DNA of 64,000 nt from Mermis nigrescens (Eukaryota; Nematoda; Enoplea; Mermithida; Mermithidae). The position numbers and the translations under genes were made by a program. The notes below the pieces were generated by a model. The model was not told where the DNA came from. It saw only the letters and a list, made by a program, of their open reading frames with translations, and did no database searches. Below, one piece after another: positions 11,462 through 23,673 of this stretch. Position 1 is the first letter of the stretch; each line of letters opens with the position of its first letter. The stretch spans positions 21,604,290-21,668,289 of the forward strand of contig JAVLUZ010000142.1 of the NCBI GenBank assembly GCA_036768485.1, given 5' to 3'.

Positions 11462-13530
11462 TTGTCTTGCTCCCTTGAATCGGCCTTATAAATAAAATTA
11501 ATTCGAAGAGGAAATCTTCGACCCTTCTTCAATTAAATATGTAACGTGATCAAACATGATCTTGAGTGGGGCTTTGGGTATTCCGCTCCCCCCCAAGAAA
11601 ATTTTTCAACGTCCTTAGAAAATTCCCCCATCCCCGAATTCGCGATTTTTCGAATGTTTTAAAAATGTCGTGGAAAAGGTGTTATTTAAGAGTCAATCAA
11701 TGTCTGTAAGAATCACCTTGACCTGTTGCATGTTAAAAATTGGCCTATGCTTATTTTAAGATCTGTTGTAAAGATTTAAGCGCCGAGTTCAATGGTGGCA
11801 TTTGTTTTGCATGGAATTGATTTTTTTGTTGAGATTTGGTAGTGCAATTAAGGTCACGAAAATTGGCATATTTCACATTTTAGACCCTAAATCACATCTT
11901 CCAGCCCAACTTCTGGACCACATGACCTAGAAGCATACCATATAATGTGGTCGTATGACTTCCATGTTGTCATTGGTGTGTAATATACACAATCATAGCG
12001 CCCATATTCCATAAGGTTTTGTGAAATCTTTTCGTTTTTGACGCCAATGAACATTAATTAATATTCTGCAAATTGACACGTTTTCATAGGATTATCTCAA
12101 CCACTTAGAAAATTATGACTCAAAAAGCAGGTTAAATGGGACACAGAAATAATTTTCTCGCACCTGATAGGTTTACATAAAATTGTATTTCTCAAAAAGT
12201 GCTTTTTTATTTTTCTTTTTTTTGTTTAATATACAAAACATAAATGGGCCATATAGATTGGTAGAATTTCAACTTGATTACGCTTTGGGTTCGGACGTTA
12301 TGAGCCAAGATTTAATATTTTTAGTACGTTGATTGATGCCAGATTTGATGTATAAATCCTTACAAAGGCAATAAAACTTCCTTTCTATGCAAAAACATTA
12401 ATTCTTTTAGAATGCACAAATATTCAGCTTTGAAATTGAAAAAATTTCATCGAAAAAAGTTAGGTGGTTGATAAGTTACGTCAAAACATGTGACTTTGGG
12501 TTTAAAATGAGAAATGTGCAAAATTTCGTACTTTTTTGAGCCAAAATGATGTCGACAACTGATATAAATGCTCAAGTAGCGCTAAAACTCAATTTCAAGC
12601 GCTTTTGAAGAAATTATTCAATTTAATCGGTTATTAGCCCTCATTTTAACGTCAGGAAATTTTCCATTTTTCCGTTTTAAAGGTCTACACCTCTAAACTC
12701 CCCAATTGCATGTCTGCTGTGGAGGTCAGACCTGTTTGAAGTGGGCCAGCCGGAGAACTTTGTTGAGCTAAAGTGGCCTTTGGAGTGAAATGCATAAACG
12801 TTAAAATAACTTACAAACTGCCTTGGTTGACGATTCTTGATCGATTTCTAACAATTTTTCAAGAAAGTTGTGATTTTTCTTCATTTGTTACCTTTACTTA
12901 TTTTGTTATTCTTGAGATTCAGATCTGTTTCCGTACGCCCATGCTTAGATACGTATATTTAATTTAATAATATATAGCGTTCACTTAATTCTTTTCAGCA
13001 ATTTGATCATTGAATGCAATACACTTTCCTTCGATAATCCTACTGTCCAATTATTTTTAGTCATTAGCTTCGGTATTTCATATGAATCATAGGGGGTTCA
13101 GATTCATGGGATATTCTGGAATTAAGAAGGATATGGACTTTAGGGAATTAAGGGATCGCGTATTATTTATATGTATTACTTTTTGTATTTGACGAAATAA
13201 AAAATTTTTTTCGAAAGGTTAGGGATTTTTAGCATTTTGAAGAACTCATAGATTTTGCTTATGTCTCCATGATCACTCATGAATTTGTTCTAGTTACATA
13301 CAAAAAATCACGCAATCTAAATTTTTGTTCTTGGAATATAGATTGACAGCACCCAAGTGTAATTTTTCAAAAAAAGCATTAGGTATCTAGAAGTTAGAAC
13401 CACGCTGGCGTATTCTGAAGAATCAGCTCCTTATCTTAAATCCCTCGCCCACGAGGGATTAACCAATGGATAGAATTTCACTTTTAAAAAGCTCGAAGTC
13501 ACTTCTTGGAATCAGAGCTTTCTTCAGAAC
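11462..13530. other. AT-rich intron sequence, no gene recognised
   Basis: About 2 kb of AT-rich sequence. ORFs such as 12773-12967 on the plus strand are short, hydrophobic and without recognisable motifs. No repeat boundaries could be defined by eye. Confidence 0.45.
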
Positions 13531-13539
13531 TCTAACCAA

Positions 13540-13850
13540 TTTTTTGTACTTAATCCCCAAAAGTCTTTGTACATTTTGTACATGCAAATTTTTGGATACT
13601 ATTATATGGTACGGTAGCGCTTTCAGTGTTTTAAAACGGGTTTTTTCGAACTTTGATTGTGTATTTTAGCCAATTTCTGGGTTTCTGATGATAAAAGATA
13701 CTAAAAATTATATCGAAATGGCGCTCCGAAAAATTTGACATTTTTCCTTTCTAAATGCTATTTGTGCCATTAGGAGTTTTTGACCTTTTTACAGTTTTTG
13801 CCTTCTCAAAAATCTTTGTAAATGTACAAAAACGGTCCCGAATAGTCTTT
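13540..13850. repeat. Dispersed R290 repeat, single copy
   Basis: This block (TTTGTACATTTTGTACATGC, then TATTATATGGTACGGTAGCG, then AAAATTTGACATTTTTCC) matches the repeated units at 50290-51040 and, inverted, 57775-58100. In place of the usual GGCGC-GAA-GCGCC hairpin it carries a decayed version (ATGGCGCTCCG). Confidence 0.7.
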
Positions 13851-14046
13851 ATAATTCGGGAAAATTTTTGCCGAATACTAAAAATAATCGTGGAACTAAC
13901 ACTATTCTCTCGTTTTTGAGCATTTTGTTGATTCATTTTTTTATAACATTGAAGTACTGCATAACGACCAAGAACGAGAGAAACAGTATTTTCTTATCGA
14001 AATATTTAATTCGTAAGTCTGAAAAATCCCAGGCCTTATATATATG

Positions 14047-14300
14047 CACACGTGGGCATGGGGGTTTGGGGGTGTGCACCTCCTCAAAGGGCCAAATACT
14101 CCCCCAGAAGTCAAAATACCCCCAGAATTCAATTTTTGAAAATTTTTCTCGTTTTTTCGCAATTTTTCGATACCAATGGATAGTACTCTAGTAGAAACGT
14201 TAAAAAATTGTGTTTTTCGCCATTCTAAGATTTTTAAGGCCAATTTTTGAGCTTTGAAATATCTTGCACACCCCCCTGAATTTTGGTGCTGCCCACCTAT
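14047..14300. mobile_element. MITE M1, inverted copy
   Basis: It runs from CACACGTGGGCATGGGGG to GGTGCTGCCCACCTAT. Flanks are TTATATATATG on the left and GCTTATATG on the right, an imperfect 9-bp duplication. It sits just upstream of the terminal exon of the Mut7-C gene. Confidence 0.8.
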
Positions 14301-14334
14301 GCTTATATGGCAATAAGAGAATTTTTCAAATTAG

Positions 14335-14706
14335 GTCGCACTTCAGCGGATAGAAACTTGCATAAAAGAATGTAAACAACTGCCGATTAGCTTTAAAGCC
14401 GAATTTTGCGCCGATTCCTGGACCTACACCACTGATCGTTTTTCAATAAACGTGCTGAACGGTAAAATAGTCGCTTTGACTGCGTCCGAAAGCTGTCTAA
14501 ATTCGTCGTCTACGTATAAAATCGAAAAAACCGTCGTTGCGCAAATAGAACACGTGCCCAATTCTTCGATTTTTGATTCTATGCATTGGTTTTACGTTTG
14601 CGTGAGCTGCGGCAAAGTTTACTGGGATGGAGCGCACATGAAGCGATATTTGAATAATATTGGAATGACCTTTGAACCGGGCGAAACTCACAGATTTTTG
14701 CGTTAA
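14335..14706 (+). CDS. Terminal exon of EXD3/mut-7-like protein (end of Mut7-C domain)
   Basis: After an acceptor (TTTTTCAAATTAG) the frame runs 123 codons to TAA. Near its end it reads FYVCVSCGKVYWDGAHMKRY, the hallmark last block of Mut7-C: a CxxCGKVYW zinc-ribbon-like motif followed by G-[AS]-H. The domain is seen in EXD3 and MUT-7-type exonucleases and in stand-alone prokaryotic relatives, and is thought to act on RNA. The frame is uninterrupted and richer in GC than the flanking sequence, supporting a living gene. It joins 1252-1447 in phase, but the middle of the domain (normally including FSRC..CN) is not firmly located, so at least one exon is missing from this annotation. An M1 MITE ends 34 bp before it. 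Confidence 0.78.
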   Translation, partial: VALQRIETCIKECKQLPISFKAEFCADSWTYTTDRFSINVLNGKIVALTASESCLNSSSTYKIEKTVVAQIEHVPNSSIFDSMHWFYVCVSCGKVYWDGAHMKRYLNNIGMTFEPGETHRFLR

Positions 14707-14861
14707 TTTAGCGTTTAAACAACAATCTCAGTTCATCAGTTGCATACATGCATATGTACGTCTATTAATTATGTGGGTCGTTTTTATTTTCTCTGGTTTA
14801 CACAGACTTGCACTCTCGGGTTCAGCAAATACAGGCCCACATGCACTCTGGGGGTATGGGG

Positions 14862-15101
14862 CACACCCGGGCGTGGCGGGGGCGGGGGGTATGCAACCCC
14901 CGAGAAACCAAAATACTCCCCCCAGAAACCAAAATACTCTCCAGAATCCAATTTGTTTATCGCAATTTTTTGATGCCAATGTATAGTGCGCGATGAGAAA
15001 TGTTAAAAATAGTGTTTTTTCGCCATACTACCATTTTTAAGGCCATTTTTTTACCTTTGAAAAATCTTGCACCCTCCCAGAATTTGGATGCTGTTCACGT
15101 A
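14862..15101. mobile_element. MITE M1, inverted copy
   Basis: It runs from CACACCCGGGCGTGGCGG to a degenerate GCTGTTCACGTAA end. Flanks GGTATGGGG and AGTATGGGG agree at 8 of 9 bases, supporting the 9-bp TSD. It lies about 150 bp after the stop of the Mut7-C gene. Confidence 0.8.
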
Positions 15102-15549
15102 AGTATGGGGTATTGTTTAAGGCTTTTTTGGAAAGCACACCCCCTCAGGCTATTTCGGACCGAAACTCTATTGCTCAAACTATGAAAAAAAGCGTCAAAT
15201 GACGTCTAACAGTATAATGTCAAGCAAAGTACACCTGTTTTTTGACCCTTAGACTGTTCAATTTTTTGATTTAGTCTCTTTTTTCCATTTTTTCTTGTCT
15301 ATTTGATTTAACAGGTCATCGCTCTTACTGCTATTTGTTTTCATGCGAATTTAAGCACAAAAATCTATAAAGGCTGAACTACAACGACTTATGTATCGAA
15401 ATTTGAGATTAAATAGCGAAATTAAGTAGTCATTCATATTCACCCCTTCCCCCCATAAAAGTCTACTTACCCCTTTTATGATTTTTGACCATGTGCATCT
15501 ATGTATGCAGGGTGTTTCACTTAAAGGCCGCTATTTCATCCTGACATGC

Positions 15550-15768
15550 ATACGTGGGCAGCACCAAAATTCTGGGGGAGGGGAGGGGTGCATCAAAAAA
15601 TGGTCTCAAAAATGGTGGTATGACGAAAAACACAATTTTTCAACGTTTCTCATCGAGCACTATCCATTGGCATAAAAAATTGCGAAAAAAACGAAAAAGA
15701 GTTCAGAAATTAAATTCTGGGAATTATTCGGTCTTCTGGGGGTGCATACCACTTCACGCCGACGTGTG
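15550..15768. mobile_element. MITE M1, direct copy
   Basis: It runs from ATACGTGGGCAGCACC to CACGCCGACGTGTG, in the same orientation as copies 1-4. Flanks CTGACATGC and CTGTACATG are similar but not identical. About 50 bp shorter than the family norm, through loss in the right half. Confidence 0.75.
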
Positions 15769-16650
15769 CTGTACATGCCGTGTGCATTATCTATTTAAAG
15801 TGCTTATTAATTTTGCCTGCGTACAGAGTATTCATTAAAATTGATTTTGGCCAAGTCTTCGCAGAATCGGTTCAACTGCTGTTTTGTTATGAAAATTTCG
15901 CCCGAGTAGTCAGTGGTTTTACTCAGTATGCGAAACTTCATCTTTTAAAAATTCAAAACTTAAGTTTCATCTTTTTAAAGTGTCACATTTCTGGACTCGT
16001 GATAATTTATCGTAGCGCGATACCTTTTTTGTAATTTCACACGTACAATCGGTGAATTCTATGTAATGTGATTTATTATATTGTGCGTTGGCTATGGGAG
16101 CCAGAGATCCAACTCTAAACTATGCGGACTTTTTTGGCTGTCGATTATAAAGCTGAGTTTGTACAAATGCATGTTTATGCAAATATGTGTATACATGATT
16201 TCTAATTTTTCGGAGCATCGCATTTTTTCGTGTTGTAACTTGCGAGCTGCATAAATTACTAGAATTAAATTTGTCAATTGTATTCTTAATCAAAAGCTGC
16301 GTGCGTAGTTTGAACGTCTCGCTTGCTCTTTCTCCTACTTGATGTTTAATAATTTACGCGAGTCGTTATTGACCAGTAACATAGCAGGCGAAATAACGCA
16401 CATACGGTGTGTGTGTGTGCATGTGCATTTTACATAACGTTCCTACATATAGTTTATTTTTTTAATCTACACAGTGCATTAATTTATTCGGCGAAATTTT
16501 CCTCATTACTGTAACACCCGAATCCTTTATCTTTTGACACGCCATGTCTGAGTGAAAAAGTTTGATACCCTCCCAGCCAAGTAAGGGAAAAATTGAGCGC
16601 TACAGTAATTATGATATTAGTCCTAACGAATCCATGTACATGCATACTAA
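15769..16650. other. No gene recognised
   Basis: This interval holds short ORFs without motifs and a GTGTGTGTGTG patch near 16410. No repeat ends were recognised. Confidence 0.4.
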
Positions 16651-16656
16651 AACAGA

Positions 16657-17290
16657 CTAGTCTGTTTCACGAAACCTGTAGTCTACGTATTTCTCGAAAC
16701 CTTGTACATGTAAATCAATCTTTAGCGATCTAGCGAACAACCGCAAAAGTGGTGTCTAGTCAGCTTACTATTATACAGTTTTGCGTTAGTAGAACTTTGA
16801 ATGCTCAACTACTTATTGCTGTGTACAGTATCATTACTGCTTCGTCAGTTTAAAATGCTTCTGTAATCGATTTTCGTCGGCTCAAGAATTATGATCTATG
16901 CACGAGGTTTCGTGAAACGGACTACATTGCACGGATCACAATTCTTGAGTCGGTGTAAATCGATTACTAAATCGCTTTAAACTTATGCAGCGATCACAAT
17001 ACTGTGCATGGAAGCAGGCAGGGTTTCCAAGTTTTGAAGCTACTGGAGGCATTTTTTGCGCCTATACTCAACCATTGGTTGGGCGGTTTTTTAGGCAGTC
17101 TGAGGTAAAAATTTGGGGTTTTTTTGACAAGAATACTTGGCAACCCTGCATGGCAGTTGATCAGTAGGTACATGAAGTTTTGTTACGCAAAATTGCATTA
17201 CAATGAGTTGCCTAGAAACCATTTTTGCAACTGCGTGCTCGATCGCTGAAAATTGATTTTCATACACAAGGTTTCGTGAATAAGACTACA
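16657..17290. mobile_element. MITE family M2, two adjoining copies in inverted order
   Basis: M2 ends read TAGTCTGTTTCACGAAACC or close variants, followed by TTGT(A/G)CATG and AATC(A)ATTTTCAGCGATC. One copy spans about 16657-16925. A second, in opposite sense, runs about 16926-17290, ending CACAAGGTTTCGTGAATAAG. Both share the internal block 'TTTAAA...TTTTGTAATCGATT'. The second is interrupted by a 134-bp hAT-type MITE at 17015-17148. Confidence 0.7.
17015..17148. mobile_element. hAT-type MITE, 134 bp, inside M2
   Basis: The ends are CAGGCAGGGTTTCCAAG and CTTGGCAACCCTG. Flanking CATGGAAG (17007-17014) and CATGGCAG (17149-17156) agree at 7 of 8 bases. A related, more diverged copy lies around 52855-52990, sharing 'GGAGGCATTTTTT' and 'TTTTTTTGACAAGA'. 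Confidence 0.75.
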
Positions 17291-17968
17291 GAATGCAAAG
17301 AAAAATGCTCCTATGGAACAAAAAAGACGAATACACCTGAGATTGTGGATTGGATTTAAAAGGAGCGTACCAGGAAAAGCTACCTATGTATGATTTTATA
17401 CTACTTTATATTTTATATATATTTTTTATATTTTATACTACCTATTTAAAATCAGATTTTCTCTTAACAACGCCGAAAATCGCAGTACGAAGCAAGTCAG
17501 CCTTGCAATTTGCGAGCAATTTGTAAAAAGGTTGCATTTTATAGTCTATTTCACGAAAGTTTGTGCATCAAAATCAATTTTCAGCGATCAAGTGTAGCTA
17601 TAAGAGTGGTTTCTATGCGAACTACAGTAATACAATTTTGCATATGTGCTTTTCAATTGCTATGCACAGTATCGTGATTGTTACCTCATATTAAACAACT
17701 TTTGTAACCTGTTTACATTGATTCAAAAATTGTGATTCAAGCACAAGGTTTCGTGAAATATGTGAAGCATTGTAAATTATTTAAATAAGGTTACATTATT
17801 TCAGAAGCCGCAGAATGTACTTGATTTTTTGCGATGCTTCAGATTCTGCGACTTCAGGCATATACATAGGTAGCTTTTTTCTAGTCCCCTCCTCTTGCAT
17901 CCTTAATAATGCGTAAACCCAAGTATATTCGTTTTTTGTTCCATCAGGGCATTTTTCTTTGCTAGTAC
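17285..17968. mobile_element. Long-TIR element M5, degenerate copy
   Basis: The left arm begins GCAAAGAAAAATGCTCC and is mirrored by the right arm ending GGGCATTTTTCTTTGCTAG. It is the diverged counterpart of the cleaner copy at 42955-43725. Between the arms lies an M2 MITE (17541-17765). Long inverted arms suggest a Mutator-like or fold-back element; no coding sequence remains. Confidence 0.6.
17541..17765. mobile_element. MITE family M2
   Basis: It runs from TATAGTCTATTTCACGAAAG to CACAAGGTTTCGTGAAATA with the family's internal TTTTCAGCGATC and CTTTTGTAACC blocks. It sits inside the degenerate M5 element. Confidence 0.7.
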
Positions 17969-18119
17969 CCTATCAGTCAGTAAACACAAACGGTACCTAA
18001 CATGGCACAATTATGACAGCAGTCCAAGAATGCGGAAAACAATGTCGTTCTGAACATCATCATTATCTTCTTTAGATAAGACGACCTTACCTTGTTTGAA
18101 CATCGAAGGTTTTTATCAT

Positions 18120-18633
18120 AAACTACGCAACTATTGGTTGTAAAGAACACGTACACTCAGATTCGTAATCCTGACGTTACATGGAACATTTTAAAAAAAT
18201 TAAGCTTCTGCAATGCTCTGAAACTAAACTTAATTTTCAGTGTAAACTTTACACAACTACGAGGTGTAAAGAAAACATGCAGTCAGATTCGTGATACTGA
18301 GCTCACGGAACATATTTTGAAAAAATGACGTTCCGTGACGCTCTGGAAGTAAAATACATGTGTAGTGTAAACTTTACACATTTGCAATAAATGAATAGTG
18401 CAAACTTAACGCAATTACTGTGTGTAGAGAAAGCTAACAGTCAAATTTGTAATTCTGACATTACGTAGAGCATTTGGAAAAAATTAGCTTCCACAAGGAT
18501 CAAGAACTAAAGTTAATTTGCAGTGTAAATTCTTCACAACAACCGAGTGCAAAGAAGATTTTAGTTGGATACGTAATTCTTACATTAGTCTGATATTACG
18601 ATCAACATTTATGAAAAAATTAAGTCTCCTTTA
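18120..18633. repeat. Degenerate satellite, unit about 130 bp
   Basis: About four diverged units each carry a palindromic GTGTAAACTTTACAC block followed by AACTACGAGGTGTAAAGAA, CAGATTCGTAAT and AAAAAATTAAGCTTC. The same unit family fills much of 44400-45620. Upstream, 17969-18110 matches 43740-43870 (CAGTCAGTAAACACAA ... GCGGAAAACAAT), so both arrays sit in one larger composite repeat. The array is cut by the LTR beginning at 18634. Confidence 0.75.
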
Positions 18634-19869
18634 TGTAAACGTAGCCGGATGCTACGTTCACTTGCTTACTTAACCCTGGCTAAAGCTCACGCGCTCGCAC
18701 AAAAGGCGACTCGGGGTAAGGCCCGGCCTGTCAAGATAGCCCGGCCCTCTACTGCGCGCACCTAGTGAAACTTACTTACTTAACCCCTTGTGAGATTAAG
18801 TACCTAAATAATGTAAGTTCCCCGGAAACCTAATTGAGGGCTCAAAGAGATTATTATTTAACTTGTTTTGGGACCGAATTCCGGTGCTTGAAAATATTGA
18901 AGGTTCCTAAGTATAGTGTAGCACAAGGACAGAATTCAACAGCACGGAAATTCGAACTGAGCCCAACATCGTTAATTAAATAATTAATTTTTACAATATT
19001 TTTGGACAGAAAATTGTGAAGCAATTAAAAACGCGACAGCATGAAGGTGCATGCTGCCAACTGTCGTGTTATGCTAATCGGTTAAAAACAACACTATAAT
19101 TACGAGGGCACGTAGCCCGCCAACGGCATACAACTATTGCCGTGAAGGCACACAAATAAAACAATAAATGCGTAAGGGCGAAAAAAGCCTGCCCACTACG
19201 CGACGAGATACGACGAGATTTCCCTGCAGCCACACAGGGGAAAGAACACAGGGATACTACATGCGGAAAAATGCGTCGCACGGAAAAAAACAGGCACAGC
19301 GTACAAGCTGGCGAAAAACTGGGAAAGCTCAATGTAAAATGAAAAATTCTTAAAGTGCCGGAATGATCGTCAAAACTGCGCTCGCACGCAGTTTTAAACG
19401 ATACGAAAAAGAGGCGTGTCAAACGCGGACAAAGAAACGCGAAATGGATCTACGAGAATAACAATAGGCCTATGGGCAAAGCTTACGGTAAAGAATGTAC
19501 AAACGAAATAGACACAAATATGAGACACACACATATGGAGTTTTAACACACATATGATATGATAGCACACATACCAATTCGTACTCAAGTCGCACTAAGC
19601 CCGAGTGCCCATTTTCCTATCCCGGATTTTTATTGAAAATATGTGTGGGAAAGGAAATGAAGATATGATAATTCTAAGAGGGAAGGTGGTCCCGGGCGAC
19701 ACACTAAAGCGTTACGCTGAGTGGTCACGTACATGCAAATGGAAATTAAGCACAAAATTGAGCATCTGGGGCAAACAGTCATCGGCATGTATGTACAACA
19801 TAGCACAAAACGAATGGAATTTCGCGTTGAACCAACGCAACAAAAATGGGGTGTAGAGCCATCTCTACA
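18634..19869 (-). mobile_element. LTR of Gypsy-like element 1 (copy A, 3' LTR)
   Basis: On the plus strand it starts TGTAAACGTAGCCGG and ends CATCTCTACA, that is TG...CA on both strands, and is 1236 bp long. Just inside it, CTCCCCC at 19870-19876 reads GGGGGAG on the minus strand, a polypurine tract abutting a 3' LTR. This agrees with the minus orientation of the pol genes at 23.6-25.8 kb. Bases 18634-19487 are nearly identical to 25815-26671. The conserved ORF through it (19069-19422, minus) is a by-product of LTR conservation and shows no motif. Confidence 0.8.
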
Positions 19870-20660
19870 CTCCCCCGGATATCGAGAAAAATTTGCACGC
19901 AGTGCAAATTTTTATGCGCAAAAACGTTTGTGCGCAAACTTTTTGCGCAAAGACAGCCACGGCGTGGAGTTGGGCGATTATTGATTCGTGTCAGCAGATC
20001 AAAGCGGGATGCTGACACATTTTTATGCACAAAACGTATGCATGAAAATGTACGGATGACGTACGGCTACGTCAAACAATTGAGCAACGGGAGGCGAAAA
20101 AACGGTGCATCGACGACGCATTGACAATGTGGTTTTGTGCAACGTACGGAATAGACTGTTTGCCCGGGACCCGGAGAATTTTGATTGAAAAAATAATTTA
20201 TGATAGGAGGGCAGGTCACTCGGCTTAATTAGTATTGAGTACGAAAGGCTCAAATTATGGACAAATTGAGAACACAAATGGACAAGGACAATAAATGAAT
20301 CAAAGACAGACAAATACAATGAAATAACAAATATGTTTTTTGGGAAAAAATCAGAAAAGTATACAGCAAAATAAAAATATACATGGAAAATACTGAATAA
20401 CGGAGATATGTAAAAAGATAGTTAGAAAAAAGGTCCTAAGGTGGAGAGGAAAAATTTTGGGAAAAAGTGGCTGCAGGAAAATTAACTAGTAAACAAAAAA
20501 TTTTACGGAAAAAACGAATTAAACAAATTAAACAAAAATATACAAACTGCTGGCGGTCGGTACATCGTCCAGGCACAGCAAAATCAAACGATGAGCAAAT
20601 AATCAAGTGCGGCGATCCGGTTGATCGCGAGGCAAATACGACTGAGCGGTACAACGACCG
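19870..20660 (-). other. 3' untranslated region of Gypsy-like element 1
   Basis: This lies between the polypurine tract and the last ORF. It holds an A-rich block near 20470-20545 and short inverted repeats such as GCGCAAAAACGTTTGTGCGC near 19917. The 3' region of element 2 (27733-28530) has a similar layout. No gene is supported. Confidence 0.6.
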
Positions 20661-22238
20661 TCAGTCATGCGCAAATAATCTGGCGTAATGCGCGACGTGG
20701 AATGAGCGCGGTTGTTTCCATGTGACGGAATAGGCATAAAATGCGGCGCGGCAATTTGCTGCTGGACAGGATAACGATCCTGCGATTGCATAACCGTAAC
20801 ACGTGACAGATACAGTCATCAGAGCTGGGCAATGCGGCACAGCGGAATCGCGATGGCGATGATTGTCTAAGCGCGACAGACGTGGAATATGACGGCCTGA
20901 AGTTGACGGTTGGGCCGCCGGTTGAGCAGAAGTTTGCAAAGCCGCTCGTTCGGCTCTACTGGCGTGGCGTAACTGACAACTACGTTCGACATGATTATAA
21001 TGACGTTGATGCGATGTAAGACGTTTGGTAGGTTGCGACAAAACGTTCGGCTGATGAACCGTAGACGTAATAGCAAAATCAGTAGTACGACAAATATGAA
21101 ATGATTGTGGCGTTTCCTCAATAACCTGCATAGACCTACGGTCGCGTTGCTCTTGTTCCATGCGACAACGGCGTAAGGCGATTTGACCTTCAATAGATAA
21201 ATCGACGGTAGATCGACGCATTTTTGTGGGCGGCTCGTCTGTACGAGTCGCAGACGCGTCGCGGTTGCTTGGGCAATTGCGAACTTCTTCTAATTGGCCG
21301 GGAAGAGTTATATCCAAGTAACCTTGGATTTGTTGGCGTGCGGCATAGCATGGAAAAACGAGTGGACACATGATTGGCGGATCCGTGCGCGATCGAATTA
21401 ACTGGATCCGCTTATGCGTGGTAAATAAGTCAGTGGTTGTCTCAATAATTTCAGGAAACTCGACGAAAACTTCTTTTGGAAACGGATTTAAAGCTCTTTC
21501 CACGAAAATAGATCTAAGCATTCGTCAAATCTGTTTGACCATGCGCCAAGCAATTCAAGGTTCTCGATACCAAAATTGGAATCTTAAAAACCGATTGTCG
21601 AGAAATTGAAGCAGTAATGGCGCGGACATGAAAGTCATAGATTGAAAAGACGGAATGAAACGGAAAGTTGACTTGTATTCTTCGAAAAATTCGTTCATTG
21701 AACTGAAGATATCAGCCATTTGGCGAATTGTTAAAGCCAAAGGAGCATGAATGTCGGGCGCAGGCGTAAGACGATGCAGAAAAAATTCCGATGGAATTGT
21801 GTAGTTGGCTCGACGCACGATTTGAGGTGGTTCTTACAACCTTGGATGATTGGCTACAAACTCTAAGCCAACTTCATAGACCATTGTACCGGTTGTGACG
21901 TAAAATTGAGTTAGACGAAAAGTCGAATCGTTGTAGAAAGGACGCGGATGTTGTGTAAATTTGCTGAGAAACGGGATTGGCAAGGCCGGTCAAATTTTGA
22001 TTGACATATTTTGTGCAGATTGCTGACCGCTAAGCACAACTCGAGGCAATGATTGTTGCTTGTCGGCCTGATAAACATTGTTGAAACTAGTCAAAATACG
22101 TTCGATATATTTGTTTGTGTTCGCAATTAGAGTTTTGATCAGCGGATTAGCAAATTCTTGTCCCAAAAGGTTGACAAGATGAGCTCGGAAATCTTCTGTG
22201 TACATCCGATAGGCATGTTCAGCTTCCTGGCTTACCAA
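20661..22238 (-). pseudogene. ORF3 C-terminal region of Gypsy-like element 1
   Basis: One minus-strand frame runs from 22238 to 20661, interrupted only by in-frame stops (TGA at 21990, TAA near 21833, two TGA codons between 21555 and 21522). The best piece is 286 codons (20661-21521). The product is not recognised. It has an N-terminal part rich in aromatic and charged residues (EFFEEYKSTFRF) and a polar, Arg/Gln/Pro-rich tail (for example RRCRMEQEQRDRR and HIPRLSRLDNHRHRD) that looks disordered and possibly nucleic-acid binding. It continues the exonuclease ORF across a frame shift and an (AT)n expansion, so together they would have formed one protein of about 1000 residues or two adjacent ones. 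It is dead as it stands. Confidence 0.65.
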
Positions 22239-22345
22239 GAAATCTCCTTTTGGGCAAATTCTTGCGCTTGTTGCTTGTTAAGCGACAGTGGCGCACGTTC
22301 TTTTGGTTCTTCGTGATATTCGTCCACGACCTCTAAATCTTTGAA

Positions 22346-23673
<1,328 letters not shown>

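Noticed and set aside
19069..19422. ORF of 117 codons, also present at 26266-26628 on the same strand
   Set aside because: Both lie inside the two copies of one LTR, so their similarity comes from LTR identity. There is no recognisable domain.
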